A stretch of DNA of 64,000 nt from Cloeon dipterum (taxonomy: Eukaryota > Arthropoda > Insecta > Ephemeroptera > Baetidae): NCBI RefSeq assembly GCF_949628265.1, contig NC_088788.1, forward strand, positions 29,994,335 through 30,058,334. The letters run 5' to 3'. The notes under the pieces were generated by a model, which searched no databases, was not told the origin of the DNA, and worked only from the letters and a program-made list of their open reading frames with translations. The position numbers and the translations under genes are program-made. Below, one piece after another: positions 47,201 to 60,400 of this stretch (the first letter of the stretch is position 1; every line of letters starts with the position of its first letter).

Positions 47201-50200
47201 CATAAGTCTCCCTTCTGTTTTTAATCACTCCTAAGTGGCGCCAGAATAAAATCATAGCCGCTCATGCTTTTAACTACTTTCTCCTTAGTTTTGCGTGACA
47301 CAGTACAGCGGGCCGAAACGACGCACAACTCACAGCCGCAAGTCGACGGTCGACAACGACTGGTGCAACTTTTTTAAGGCGTAAAGTTTGCATCTCTGCG
47401 ACTGGAGGCTGGAGAAGTCGGGGGAGGAGAAAGACAATTCCTGCAAGCTCGCAACTTTAGCGCTCAGGTTGAGATTAATCATGCTTTTTTCGTCATGCAA
47501 AGTAAGGGGCGCGTTGGAGTTACACGCCGCTATTTGATCTTCAGGGGCCCGTGGGGACAACACTCACTTTGTGCGTATGGATGGCAAGTTTAGTGCGTGT
47601 GTGCATTCGCTAAAAGGATGAGAGAGCGGGAAAGCCTTTGGAGGAGAGTGCGTGAATAGATGGGGGCGGCTATAGGGGTGTGAAAAGCAGTCGGTTCAAA
47701 TGCTCTGCGTTGACTTGATAAAATTTAATATTTCGTCTGTTTGAGATTTGAGAACTGCTGCAAATATGCCTTTATGAAAATTTTCGAATTTCACTCACTT
47801 CCTTCAAAATTGAAAGTAATATGATTTTTTGCATTCAATAAATTCGTTTTAGTGCTTTTTTTACTTTGATTAAACATGGATTCTATTCTGTTAAAATTGC
47901 AAATGAAAGCTGCCGAGGTAAACAGAGCTTAACTTTTCTTACGCCCCTCTAGATTTCCCCTAAATTAAATTTGTTGCATAGTTTTCGAGATACTATACTC
48001 CTTCGAACAGGAAAATCCAGAGTCTAGCACACCCCTGGAGAAGTTTAAATCTGATTTAACAGACACGAACTCCGCCCTTCTGCTGTTGGGTTGCTTTCTC
48101 TCCTGAATTAGAGAGACATTGCGAATCAAAAATTTATTTCCCTCTCGGAACAGAAGCCGAAAAACGGCGCAGAATGCAAATGGTTTGTTTACGAACCGTC
48201 AGCAGGATAGTCAGCCGAGTCGACCCAGTGTAATCAATTACGGCAATTATGCTCGGCTCACGCATTTGACACTCAAATGCCTCTGCACCGAATATTTATA
48301 TCAGCTCTAATTGTGTGTTTTGGCCTAACCGACCGACCAACTAAACGTTGAACCAGCTGGAATGGAATTTCGCTCTCGTAAGTTTCGTTGAAACCTTTTG
48401 GTTCGGCTCACTCATACTCCATACACTCACTCTCGCCGGTTTTTGAATATTCATCTGGCGCGGCCCGGCGCCTAGGCCATTTAAAATTGTAATGAGACGC
48501 TGCTGTGAGCTATGTGAAATTTATTACACGCATTATGTATTTATGTATGCTGAGTGTACTTTATGTATACTAATCGCAATTTGATTCTCCGCTGCTCTCG
48601 TTTCGCTGGCTCCTTTCGAATTAATTATGCACTTTGTCTGCAGAGTGATTTCCCTTGTCCTACAGATTTTAACTTTGGCCGTAAAACCGGGGATAAAAGT
48701 AATTTGCATTTGCTTTGTTGTTGTTATTTACAAAGTTGTCTTATTCCTTGAGAGAATAGAACAAAAGTAAAATTATAAAAGAAATAAGCTGCTTAAAACA
48801 GCTAGCTCCTCTTCAATTCTCCATTGCACTGTTCTCTTAGTAAGCTATGAAAAGCTATACATATAATGAAAAAAATTACATCTAATCTTGTGTGCGCAAA
48901 AATTTGGTTTTGTCTTGTTTGGAATCTTCCAAGTCTTCATAGTTTATTCTAAAAATCAGCTATCATATGTGCTCACTTATTATCAATCTCCATTTCCATG
49001 GTAGAAGCACGTTTATTAGTATGAAAAAGCCTGATATCCGAGTTGTTACGGCAAACCTATAGAAACGCAATGAATAATGACTGTAATTCAACTGATATTG
49101 AAAGGTATGTTGTGGCGGTTCTTTCCATTTTTTATCCCAACTATCGCCGCCGCGCCAGCTCCTCCTTTGCAGCTGCTATATTTATATTTATTTGTTCAAA
49201 CATTGGAATTTCTCTCATTCGATTTTTTGTTTACCTTAGTAAGCCGATTTTGTTCTTGTCGCACAATTGCAGAAGCAGAGAAACTCTGCAATAAAACACT
49301 ACAGGACAGCATTCATCCCAGTGCTCTAATTACCATCATAAATCATATTGCATTTGGAACAAAGGCACACCCAGAGATTTTTTGCCCATCTCTTATCAAA
49401 TTGGGCCAAATTTTGTTGTTGCGTGCTGCTTCCGAAAAAATACCACTGTGTGAGTTATCACGCGCGCACTTAAACTTTTGGCTTTTCTCGCATGAATAAT
49501 AATTTTGGTCGCGCCAACTATAAAATGTGTTCCACAGCGGAACAGACGTTTTTGCATTCTAATGCTCGCCGGAATGATTCTATCTAGAATGAGGCAGAAC
49601 AGTTCCAAGTAAAGAGACGTCGAATGGAGATTCGCGGAGTTTTCCAGTTCATAATTTGCGCTCAAGTATTGCCCTCATGGACAGTTTTTATTGTTAGCCA
49701 AGCCTGACAAATGAAAATTAACAAAAATATGGCAAACTGAAAACATAACGTATAAGTTGATATTTTGAAGAGATAAATTATGTCACACGTTTCCATGCTG
49801 TACCGCTAGCTGTTACAGCCTTTCGGGCCTCATTAGCAGCAGAAAAAAATAATAATGAAAGAGAGAAAATTAACCTTTGTGAAATTTCAGAATCACCGGT
49901 CATTGGAAAAGATCGAATGCTCTCATCGCTGAGCACAGATAAAAAAGATGAAGGAGCGACAAAAATCTAGAGCTCTCATTGTCAGCCGCGAGTTTTAAGG
50001 AGGCGGCTGGCGGGACCGGCAAGAAAAAGTTAACTTTTTTCTCCTGTTATGCATGTCTTATATAAAGAAATCGCTCCTGCGGATCTTGTTCTTTCTGACA
50101 ATGAGAACTCGCTTCTCCTTCTGAGATGCATAGCCAAGCACAGTCAGCCAAGAGCAGTGCAAGGTTCTTGTTCCTTCTCATTTTATGGCCGCTCTTCATA

Positions 50201-50802
50201 TATAGTCGCTGCCATGCATTGGCCATTACTCGCTCGGGTCGGCGCGTGCATGCACCCGCGATGGATTAAGAAAGCGCGCGCGCGCCTAACCTATTTAGGC
50301 GTTTTCCCTTATTATCACTTAATCCTCGCGAGCAGTCTCATTGTCCCGCCGTTTTTCTGCAAGGCGCGCAACTTTATTAACTGCCTCACGAGCATGCTCT
50401 CGGGGAAACGCCTGTTCAATTAGCCGAACATAATCCAGTGGAAACTGCTGGAATTTTCCATCGGCTTTTAATTGCGAAGAGGAGACAGCGTTGTGCGATC
50501 CCAAGCACATTTTTTCCCGGCCTGCAATATTGATTTTCCAATATCTGCACGTGCTGGTGTAGTTTTACTTTATCTGTAAGGACTATTCTAAAATACGAAA
50601 TCTGCGCATCGTTAAAATATGAGCTTTTTTCTATACTAGTACATAATTTGTTTTTGCTATAAAAGTAAATTTCTTACAAATTGAATAAAGCTCTCACTTT
50701 TGTAACAAAATTTAAAATTTTCGCTGGAAATAAAATGGCGGATTTTGGAAGCAGGTTTGTTCGCATGGCATTTTGGTGCTTTCAATAGATTTAAGAGTAA
50801 AC
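44295..50802. other. non-coding stretch, possibly intron of a rightward gene
   Basis: No gene recognised. GC-richer islands at about 45.2-45.45, 46.05-46.7, 47.2-47.65, 48.1-48.7, 49.1-49.6 and 49.9-50.5 kb alternate with AT-rich DNA. A poly-T run lies near 46200. Confidence 0.5.
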
Positions 50803-51758
50803 TAGAGCGTTCATCGGGAGAGCAAAACTGCTCCCGCTCCTGTCTAGTCCCGTATTACTACTCCCGGTTTTGATCCGCCTCCCAAGATTTGGTAACCACT
50901 CGCTCCCGGTCTTGTCCCGGTTCTCAATTTCACGAGTGCACTCCCGGAGACTCCCGGTCTTTTAAACAGGAATTTTAATTTTCAAGAAATTCCACTTCAA
51001 GAATCGAAAAAAATGAATTTTTCATATTTCGTCATTTTTGCAACTTCAAATCTCGGGATCTGACCATCAGAATTGAGAAAACTACCACTTGTTGGAAACG
51101 TCTTGACCTTGCCTGACCAGCTGAAGGTTTAAGGGGTACTAACCCACCACCCCCAAATTGCTTTACTTGAACTCCCACAAAAAAGTAAAACATTTTATTA
51201 CTTGGATTTTTGTAATAATTAATAGTACTTATAATTTAAAACATTTTTCCTGATTTGGTGTTAAATAAAGGAAAGAGTGATTTTTTTTATAGGAATTTTG
51301 GATATTTTAAAATATTTTAAAGCCCAGAAGATGAATGTTAAAATTTTTGCTATCAAATTTGTAGCAATGGGGTAGAAAGGCGATGGAGGTAAGCGACTCC
51401 TTAAAACTTTGGCTGGTTAGTAAATGTTGAAACGAGTGTAAATTGTAAGGCGGGTAGTATTTGCAACTCTGATGGTTAGAAACCGAGATTTGGAGGTGCA
51501 AAGAACCCTAAAAATCGATTTTTTTTTCTTTTAGTGAACGAATTTCAAAAAAATAAAAACACAACTCAGAAATTTCCAAAAATGGCGAAATATTTGAAAA
51601 ATTTCAATTTCAGAGCTCTCCCGTCAGTCCCTATTGCGTTTGACTTTACACTCCCAGTACTTTCCGGTCAACGAACGACAGTCCCGCGGGACCGGGAGGG
51701 ATGGGAAATTTCGGGAATCCCGCTAGCTCCAGCTCCCGATGAACGCTCTAGAGTAAAC
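50795..51758. mobile_element. non-autonomous hAT transposon with intact ends and target duplication
   Basis: The element itself is 50803-51750 (948 bp). Its ends are perfect 18-bp terminal inverted repeats, TAGAGCGTTCATCGGGAG and its complement, fitting the hAT end rule (T/C)AGNG. An identical 8-bp duplication, GAGTAAAC, flanks it (50795-50802 and 51751-51758), exactly the hAT target length. Both ends carry many CTCCCG or GTCCCG motifs, in opposite orientation at the two ends, likely transposase-binding subterminal repeats. The interior is AT-rich with no transposase frame, so it must be moved by an enzyme encoded elsewhere. Perfect repeats and duplication suggest a fairly recent insertion. 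Confidence 0.92.
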
Positions 51759-54700
51759 AAAAAGACTCTTGAGTGCCGCAATCAAATTCATTAGTCGCGC
51801 AATTGTTTCAATCTGAAAAGCCAAATTGTCTCATCTAGATATCGAGTTTATGAGCTCGTAAACGTTCCTTTATCACCCCTATTCCGTTGTTTACTTAATT
51901 TTTAAATTCATCTTTACTTTGCAACCGATTAAAATTATTTTAACACTGTAGGGTTACAGCTGTCGGTGATATTAGAAAAATTGACCTAATTTAAAATGAT
52001 GATACTTGAAACAAATCAGGAGAGTTGCCTAATTTTGGTTTCTATCGTTCTGAATTTGGTGATGCCGATTTTCATGTGATTTAAGACATTGTTTAACCTT
52101 TCAAAATAAATGTAGAAATCGATTTAAAATTTTATAACACTCTTGGTTCGATATTGCTGGAATCTTATTTGCAAGTGTATACGTATAACAGCAATGAATG
52201 GATCGTGCAAAATTGCTGGTGTGTGCGCCATAAATATTTAGGACTGCCGCCGGTGCTCACTCTTCATTGCGAATTTTTCGCCCTGCATGTCGCTCTCGAA
52301 AGCAATTCGAGCAATAAATCTCGCGACGCGCACACAAAATATCAGAAATCCGCTCCATGCATCACTCGACATTCGGCGCTCTCTTTCATGCGTACCGCAC
52401 AGCACAGAGGGCGAATTTATTTCTATCCTGGCGAGAGTTATTGCCGGTGCGGAATCGAAAGAGCGAGATGCTGTCGTTAGCAAGCAAGAGCAAAAAGAAA
52501 TAGAGAGCGAGACGCGAGACCGAATCGAACGATTGTATTTCTCATTAATTCAACGCCGTCGTCTCGGTGGCAGAGCAAATTAAAAAACGCGGGTCTGTTG
52601 CATCGCCACCGCTGCTTGCCTGCTTGCTGCGCACGAAAAAGTAAATAACGAAGCCGCTGCTCCTTTCCGAAGAGCGTGTGTGTTTAAGTGCTCCGGAGCT
52701 TTAAAGGGGGTGTTTATTGTGCGAGCACGCCTCTGTACATAAATTTGAATCCCGGACGAGCAGGCCCGGCACGCGGAATACATTACTCGCTGTTTTTCAT
52801 TTCCTTTTGTCTCTCCACCATAAATCACTCATCATCCCTTTTCGCTCCCCTTCACTTCGAAATTGGGACCATATTTTTAGCTGCGAGCCGCACATTGTGA
52901 TGGAAAAATTGACGCTGTAAAATATGGAGGAAACCATTTTTGTTCATGTGTGGGATTTTAATTAAATCTAGAGGACCTTTCTCATTTCGCTGAGAGCAAG
53001 ACAGCCAGAATATTATTTAAAATCATTAAAAAAGTTATGTAGTCAGCTGTTAAATGAAGTAATAACCCATATCACAGAAAAACAGTAAACTTTTACCACA
53101 ACAATTGCTGCTACCATTGAAATAAAATATTGCTGTTCTTGTGATTGTGGTTAACTGTTCACAAAAAGAGCAAAGAATTGATGGCTAGTTAAGCTCTTCA
53201 GCCGTTCAATTGATGGTTTGCCCTGAACCAGTCGTGCCATCGCTTTCAGAGTTTTCCCGGCTACCCTTTGGTGATGAACATTTTCCCTCCTCCGAAACGT
53301 GTCGAGCTGAGGAGGATGAATTATGCAACAACTTTTTCTCCGCGGGAAGACCGATGAGGATGTGAGGCGCAAGGACAGATGTTGTGAGCTGCAAAATGAT
53401 TGATTCCGCTCTTTCTCGCCCGCTTGGCGTTACGATGAAATTTTATTAAAGCGTTTTACGACAGAGCTCTTCAAGTAATTTTCCCCGTCGCGAGGGCCGC
53501 TGTCGAGTGAGATCTGATTGAATTTCTTTCTACTTTATAGAGCACTCCCGCTGTGTTTTATTGTGGAATTAATTTATGGCAAAAAAGCGGTGTGCCGTGC
53601 AGCGCTGTAAAGTGTCATGCCTAGAACGTGCTTATCAGATCCGTTGGGGAAAATGCTGAAAGCATTGTTCGTGTCATAAAAATGGCAGAAAATGTGTTTT
53701 GACTCGGGCTCCATACACGAGCTGCATTTTCAATAGGCGCTTTAATTGCGCGCCCGCAGATACTGTCGGAGCAAAATGAGAGCTGACGTATTTAAACGCG
53801 GCCAAAATTTCGCAGCAATTTGACAAGCAGAGCGGAATTTTAAGCAGCAGTTTATGCTCTGCAAAGCAATAAATCCAGCCCATTATTTCTTGAAACGGTT
53901 GAAACGTAATTTTGCTTTAATATGGCCTGAACCGCAACGAGGCTTTCTGTAACTACTGCTGCCTTCGTGAACAAAATGTGTGCTTTGCAAAGAGCAAAGA
54001 GAGCAACAAACAACGAACGAACTGCGGTTGGGAAAGCACGGAACCAATCGGGCAGGTCGTTGACTGCCGATTCATAGCGAAACGGGAATTTAGAGAATGG
54101 CCTCTCAGTTAAGCTTGATTTTAGTTCTGTTTTACTACTGATTCTAATTTTGCTCTTGTTACAGCTTTGTGAGTGTCTTATTTTAGCAAAGCAGATATAA
54201 ATAGACAAATTTATACAGTTAAATGTAAAAGAATAATCTTGCTCTTTTACGATCACGAGTTGCCACTCTTTTTTGCCTTTGAAATCTGACGAACAACAAT
54301 TCAAGTAATGTTCCCCCCTTTGTTTCAATTAGTCTAGAGCGGAATTTGCGCGCTCTGCCTGCTCATTACGATGTTTTCCGCCAAAAGCACAGCGCGAGTT
54401 GTTCTCCGTGATTCGCGAATTTAATTAACCGTCAAAATTTCCTTTGATTTGATGAAGTCGCCTGCTTTTCAATTAAAGCCCCATTATTTCGAGCTGCCTT
54501 CTCCTTGAATGAGCCCGGGCTGAAATAAATTTTCCAATATCCAATTAAGCGGGCGAAAACCAAACTTTGGCATCGTATTTTGCTGCTGCATATTTGGCGA
54601 GACCGCCTCGCCGCCTGCAAACACCTTTAGCCACATAATAATGCACACACACTACAAGCCTGGGTGAAATGTAACAGGCAGATTATTATTATTACAAAAC

Positions 54701-57464
54701 ACGACTAGTATGGCAGCTATTGTAGAGGTCGACGTGCAGCAGAACACACGAAAGGGCCAACAAAACGACCAGCCCAGCACTGCCGCCTGCCCACCACTCG
54801 GTTATGGCCCGAAAGCGGCACGAAACTCACAATCTGGGAAAAAGAAGTTTTACCAAGCCCCACAATAAGCTGCCAGTCTTGAAAATAAAATGAAAAGGGC
54901 GTCTATGGAAGAGCAGTCGATTTCTTTTGCCATATTCAAACTTTAGACCGTAAGTTGGTTCAAAAAATATAAACATTAGACGTGATCTGTTAGAGTTTTC
55001 GGCCGTTATTTTACAGCTGGCCATTAAGTTAGCAGCCACACAAACCACCTGGTCAAGAACCATCCAAAAAATGGTCAGAGGTTTCCTCCAAAAAAATTCG
55101 ACGAAGTGATAAAACTGAAGTTTTATGCGAACGCCTTCTCGTCTCATTGCCTGCCCCAGGTCACGTTCTGGCCGAGCGATACCAAATATCGACCTAAATC
55201 GCGTGCCGACGGTAACACTTCCCTGTAGTACGGGCTGCTGGAAAACGCGGGCGCACGCCGGCGGAGGAGGAGGTAATTAAGGTCGTTCATACCGTATTTC
55301 AATTAGCGAGCGCACACACCACCTAATGGCTGCTGCCAGGGCTGCAAGCTGGGGGGCATCAGCAGCAGGCCGGCTGACTCGTCCTTTCTCGCTGGCTTGA
55401 AACGGGACTAATGAATTGTGAGAGTGGGCCGCATCCGCCACACCGCCACATTCCACCCGCTGCGAAACAATCGGTGCGAAATTCGCTGTAAACTACAGAC
55501 TGATTTCCAGGAATGTGATTTGCGCTGGGAAGATGGAGGTGTTGTTTCCAGTGCAGACACCTCGTTATGACTGAACATTTTATATTTTTGCTTAGGAAAA
55601 TAGTAAAACTTTATAGACAACAATAAAGGCACAAAAAAGTTACAAAAATATGATAAACAAATTAAAAAATTTGTCCATGCAGTCAATTTATATGAATCTA
55701 ATTTGTATCAGCCGCATCCAGATTGATTGAAAGTAATGAGAAAATGCAGCATAATTTAGTGTACTACATGTACACCAGATAATCCAGCAGGAAATGTAAG
55801 CACATATATTTGTTTCGTTCTAAGAATTTCACTTTGAAGTGTGAGGTTTACTGATGAAATCCACATTTCCTTTAATTAAGAAATAATTTGTGCTGGTTGG
55901 CTAACAGGGCAAAAATTTAATCTGGCTTTCATTTCGGCTCTAGTTGACGAGTCGGCGAGCAAGCGGGGGTTGTTGCTAACGGTGCCAAGAAGTCAACCCG
56001 CCAACGGTGAAGTTCATGCAAGAAAAGAAATCAGGCTCCGACGCACAGCAGAAACTTTAATTACACACTCTTGCCGTGTGTGCTTCTGCCGCAAGCATTC
56101 CTCCGGTGTTGGGTCTCTGGTTCTGCGCCTTTGGCCAAATTACCACGCTGCTAGAAGCTCTCTTTGTCACACGCACAACGGTCGACCGCAAACAATGCGC
56201 TAATAGATTAGTTTACGGCCGAGAAATAGTTGCGAAAAAAGGGTATGTTTATCTCTGAGTTGTGCAGTGTCCGGTGATCCGACCAATTTAAAGTGCGAGA
56301 AAATAAATTCTTCTTTGTACTAGTGTGAAATGTATGCATTTTTGATTGTCAAAAATTGCTTGATATTCCCTATTTAAAATCTACTGTGATTTTTTGAAAC
56401 GTTTAATTAAAAGGGCAATTTCAAACCTTACATATAAAGCAATTGCATTGTTAGGATTATTTTACGCATTTTAGGGGTTGGAGAAATAGTCCCAAACAAA
56501 ACTGCCTCGCAATTGTGTTTCTGTTGTTTATGGACAAAGAATTGACGAATTGAATAACTGTTAGAAGTTGCAAAAATCAAGCATAAATAATTGTACAATA
56601 TTTAAAGCATCTTTATCTAGTTTGAAAAAATATTTCAACATGAAATTCATTTTAAAAGCAGATAATGAAAATTTAATTCACATTTAAATTCACATTTAAG
56701 TCATTAACAACTGAACGAGAAATATAAATTCACATCACTGACATAATCGAATTGAATATTTTTTTACCTCCATTAATTTGAGCTCAATTGCAAATAAGTT
56801 TTACACGACGTGCGCGCTCAATTGTTGCTGTGATAATGAAAAAGGTGTTTCACAGATAGCTACTATAAAAAAGAAGAAAATCGTACAATATCACGAATTT
56901 CATTTGAAGCGCCTTTTCAATCGCGTGTTACGTTAACCAACTAGTCCGCCTCCTTTATCTGCGATAGGGTGGTGCACAGGTCAAACGGCAAATAATTTTT
57001 GACAGATGCGCATCAAGCGAGGAATCAGCAGTCGAATTTTATTATCCAGCCCACCGTACTCGCGGGGCAGTGGAATGGAATTGTGCCTCTGAAACGCGTC
57101 AATTATTCATTGCCACACATTCACAGCCGGGCAAATATGGCTGCCGTTTTGTGCCCCCAGCAGTTCGCACACACAGTCGGCGTTTTTCTAGCCGTTGTGT
57201 AAATAATTTATGAATAATTTAAACGATCTTGCCTGCCGGCCAGTGTGGGCATAAAGAAAAAGGGTTAAACCACATTACATGCTCACACACACACGTGTAT
57301 ACGAACGGTGGGTCGGTTGGGTGGAGGTCACTCCTCGACGTGCCCACCACCACCAACACCGGCATTAAATTATAAATAAGGATTTGCGCCACTCGGCGCT
57401 GGGAGATTGTCTTCTGCACAGTTCTCGGGAACTGCCGCTTTTTGTGTTCGTGTATCAGAACTGG

Positions 57465-57492
57465 TGTTTGTGTGTGCGTGTGTGTGTGCGCG
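57465..57492. repeat. GT/GC dinucleotide microsatellite
   Basis: An imperfect GT run with GC interruptions, about 180 bases right of a shorter CA run near 57283. Confidence 0.8.
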
Positions 57493-60400
57493 ATACGGAT
57501 GTACACACACAACAGCAGCCCTCTGTGTTCTTTTTCATTTTCAAACGCACGCCCTTGGCTGCTGTTTCCTCGCGTCTCGACACTCGTTTCTTATTTATAT
57601 CGTGTTGACTGTATTATTGATTTAATAATGTTGTTCGCGAAGCTAGGCGCTGTGTAGAAGAGGGAGCTAGACAATAATTTACGAGAGCCCGCGTGTTTTG
57701 ATGGGGCGCGGCTGGCTCTTTTGTATTCCCGAGCCTTTTTCTGTTCAAACTGCTGCATTTTCGTGAGACGCAATTTATTGGCCTTTGGGAAAATGTCCGA
57801 AATGGTCTTCACGGCCCATTTGACTCGAATATTTCCATTCATCTACACTCTGAAATTATTTGCCGTTATGAACGCTTATTCGGTCAATTTAACAAATAAA
57901 CCTAATACGTTTGGTAATAAGGACATGATAATCTGTAGTTCACCACTACCAACAGTTATCAAATTTTGGCATCTAATTTTGGCTCTAAAGAATATCTGAA
58001 CAACGCACATTCTACACACACGTATTTTATAAACTAAGAACGCAGGAGTCAACTTACAATCAACTTTTATCGAATCAATTTTAACACTAACTTTGATGTC
58101 TGTGACATTAGAGAACAGTATAAAATAATCTTCTCCGTTCTTTGCAAAATGGGCGTGAATTCAATTTGAATCTCTTGAGCTCGTGCAAACTGGAAAAATA
58201 AAATTTCATCACGCCGCTCGACCAGCTCTAGCCATCCATGGTTTCTATTCAACAATTGAACTTACCTGCCTCTTCGGTGTCATTACTAGAAGTGCGAGTG
58301 TGATATTGCAACTCATCTTGCTAATAGCCCGGCCAGTGGAAAGTGGGTTAAGGATGCTCAAGAACTGCATAATATGCAACCAGCTTTGCGACGATAATGG
58401 AAACACACCATAGCAAAAGTCCGGCGTTGTATAGGATTTTTCTCCGCGGAGAGAGATCGAGTTTCTTTAATAAATTGGAATCTGTTTTGCAGCTCAAGTG
58501 CGCGTGTGTGCAAACACAACGTTCTTTGGCGAGCAGAATCGTTAGCATCATAAACCTTGAGCCGCAAAGCAAAAGAGAACAGGCACTTGCCAGTGAATAG
58601 CATCGCAATCAGAAATTGATTCCAAAAGTCCTTGTGCCCGTTTGCGCATCAAAGAATGCGAGACCACTTGATTAAAATGGTGACTTCAGTGATGACGCTT
58701 TGGGAAATGCACGATGCGTCAGCAGCGCTGTCACAGCCAATTATTGCTCTTAATTACGCACCGTTGGTAACCATACAACTCATTACTTGAACATTTCCCT
58801 CCCGTTTGCCGCTCACAATATTCTCAAAGGCACAATTTGATAAATCAGCTCGTTACACTTGGTATGCTGCTCGTTTCATGAATATGGAACTGCGCTTTAC
58901 AAAAAGCAGTTTCCATAAATAATTATTTATCTTGCAAAAGTCATCTGAAGGACTAATTGAAAAAATTATTGATATACCTTAAAAGTGTTGTTACTGAAAG
59001 AAGTCGTGACTATTTTTGAACCAGAGAAAGCATCACTATCGAGAGAGTTTATTATTGGTTGCAGCAGAATTGAAAAGACGAAATTTGAAGCTGAAAAGTC
59101 GATCAACCAAAAGATCACAAAGCATATGCATACAAGACTCTTTGGGAAATTATATTTTCAATTGTTTTGCCAATACTTCTATTGTTATTTTCAGCTGCAT
59201 GAAATTTCAACCGCTCTGTTCATGTTTGTTTAAAGTAAATTCATGACACAACAGCGAGAATTTATTTACAACTCGATGCAAATAGCGGGAGTCACCCCTC
59301 GGCTGGCAGCATTCGGCCTCAAATGCAATAAAACAACCAAATTAAATTCCACCAAATTTTCGTCTTTTACTCAGGCGCGCGCACTAAAGCATAAATCAAT
59401 GCTTCAAAGGCACACTATGCTCTTACGTATTGTTAGTCTTGCTGCAAACTTGAACGCCATCGAGGCGGCGGATTAAATTTTAATTAACAAACACGCGTCC
59501 TTGCCAGGCAGCTCGCTTTCAGCTCACTCTTGAGCCGGCTGACGTGCTCTCGTGCAGCTGTGCAATAATAATTACCGTAATTACGCCGGAGAGCAATTTT
59601 TGCGCCGAGCAAGTCGAAGAAATTTCCGACACTCTTAATAGGGGTGTGGAAAGTAGCGAAGTGTGTGTCACCTACTTTTTCATTTCTTCTTCTTGGTGAT
59701 TAATACCATACTTCTGCTAAAATGACAGTCTTCATTCTTGAAGTTTAATCAAATTATTAAGTTGCTCGATTTTCTTTCCTCTATGTATGAAATTTATTGC
59801 GAGGTCACAAAAAATGCACAAATTGTGTAATAGGTCTTGGCTCGCCTCGATTTTTCACGTCCCTGTAGCAGCACTCCATCAAGCGCCTGCGAGATGTGAT
59901 TCACGCAACCCGCGCGGCCGAGCCGCCCGGCTCGCAGGCATAAGCAGGCAGGCGCAGAGCACTCGAAGAAGAGATTAAATTTTTCGCCGAAGCGTCGATT
60001 TCCACTTGCGACGCCCGGCTTCGGTGAATGACTCGTCGGCTGGCAATCGACCCGACCGAGCAACGACGTGTGGTACAAACGAGCGTAATAACTGCCGCCG
60101 CTCGAGAGTGCTTACAGACAGACGGAACGACATTATTCAACTGTCACATCTCATGATGACGCCGACTGGCTGGCTGGAAAAGTTGTTTTGCAGCTCGATA
60201 GGCAAGCAGGCTGTTTACCCTCCGCCCCTTCGCACCCCCCGGCAGCTGGCCTGCGAAATTTCCAGCGGGAACAATTGGAGCGGCTTTTGTTTACACCTCA
60301 TCAACAAAATTTCTGCGCGCCTGCCTTTTCCTTCCATTGTGCAGGCGAATGGAAATTTTACGGCCCACCACCGCTGGAGAGCAGATTCGTTTGCAAAAAG

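Noticed and set aside
53852..54328. 158-residue minus-strand open frame
   Set aside because: No family motif, mixed composition, and no clear gene context.
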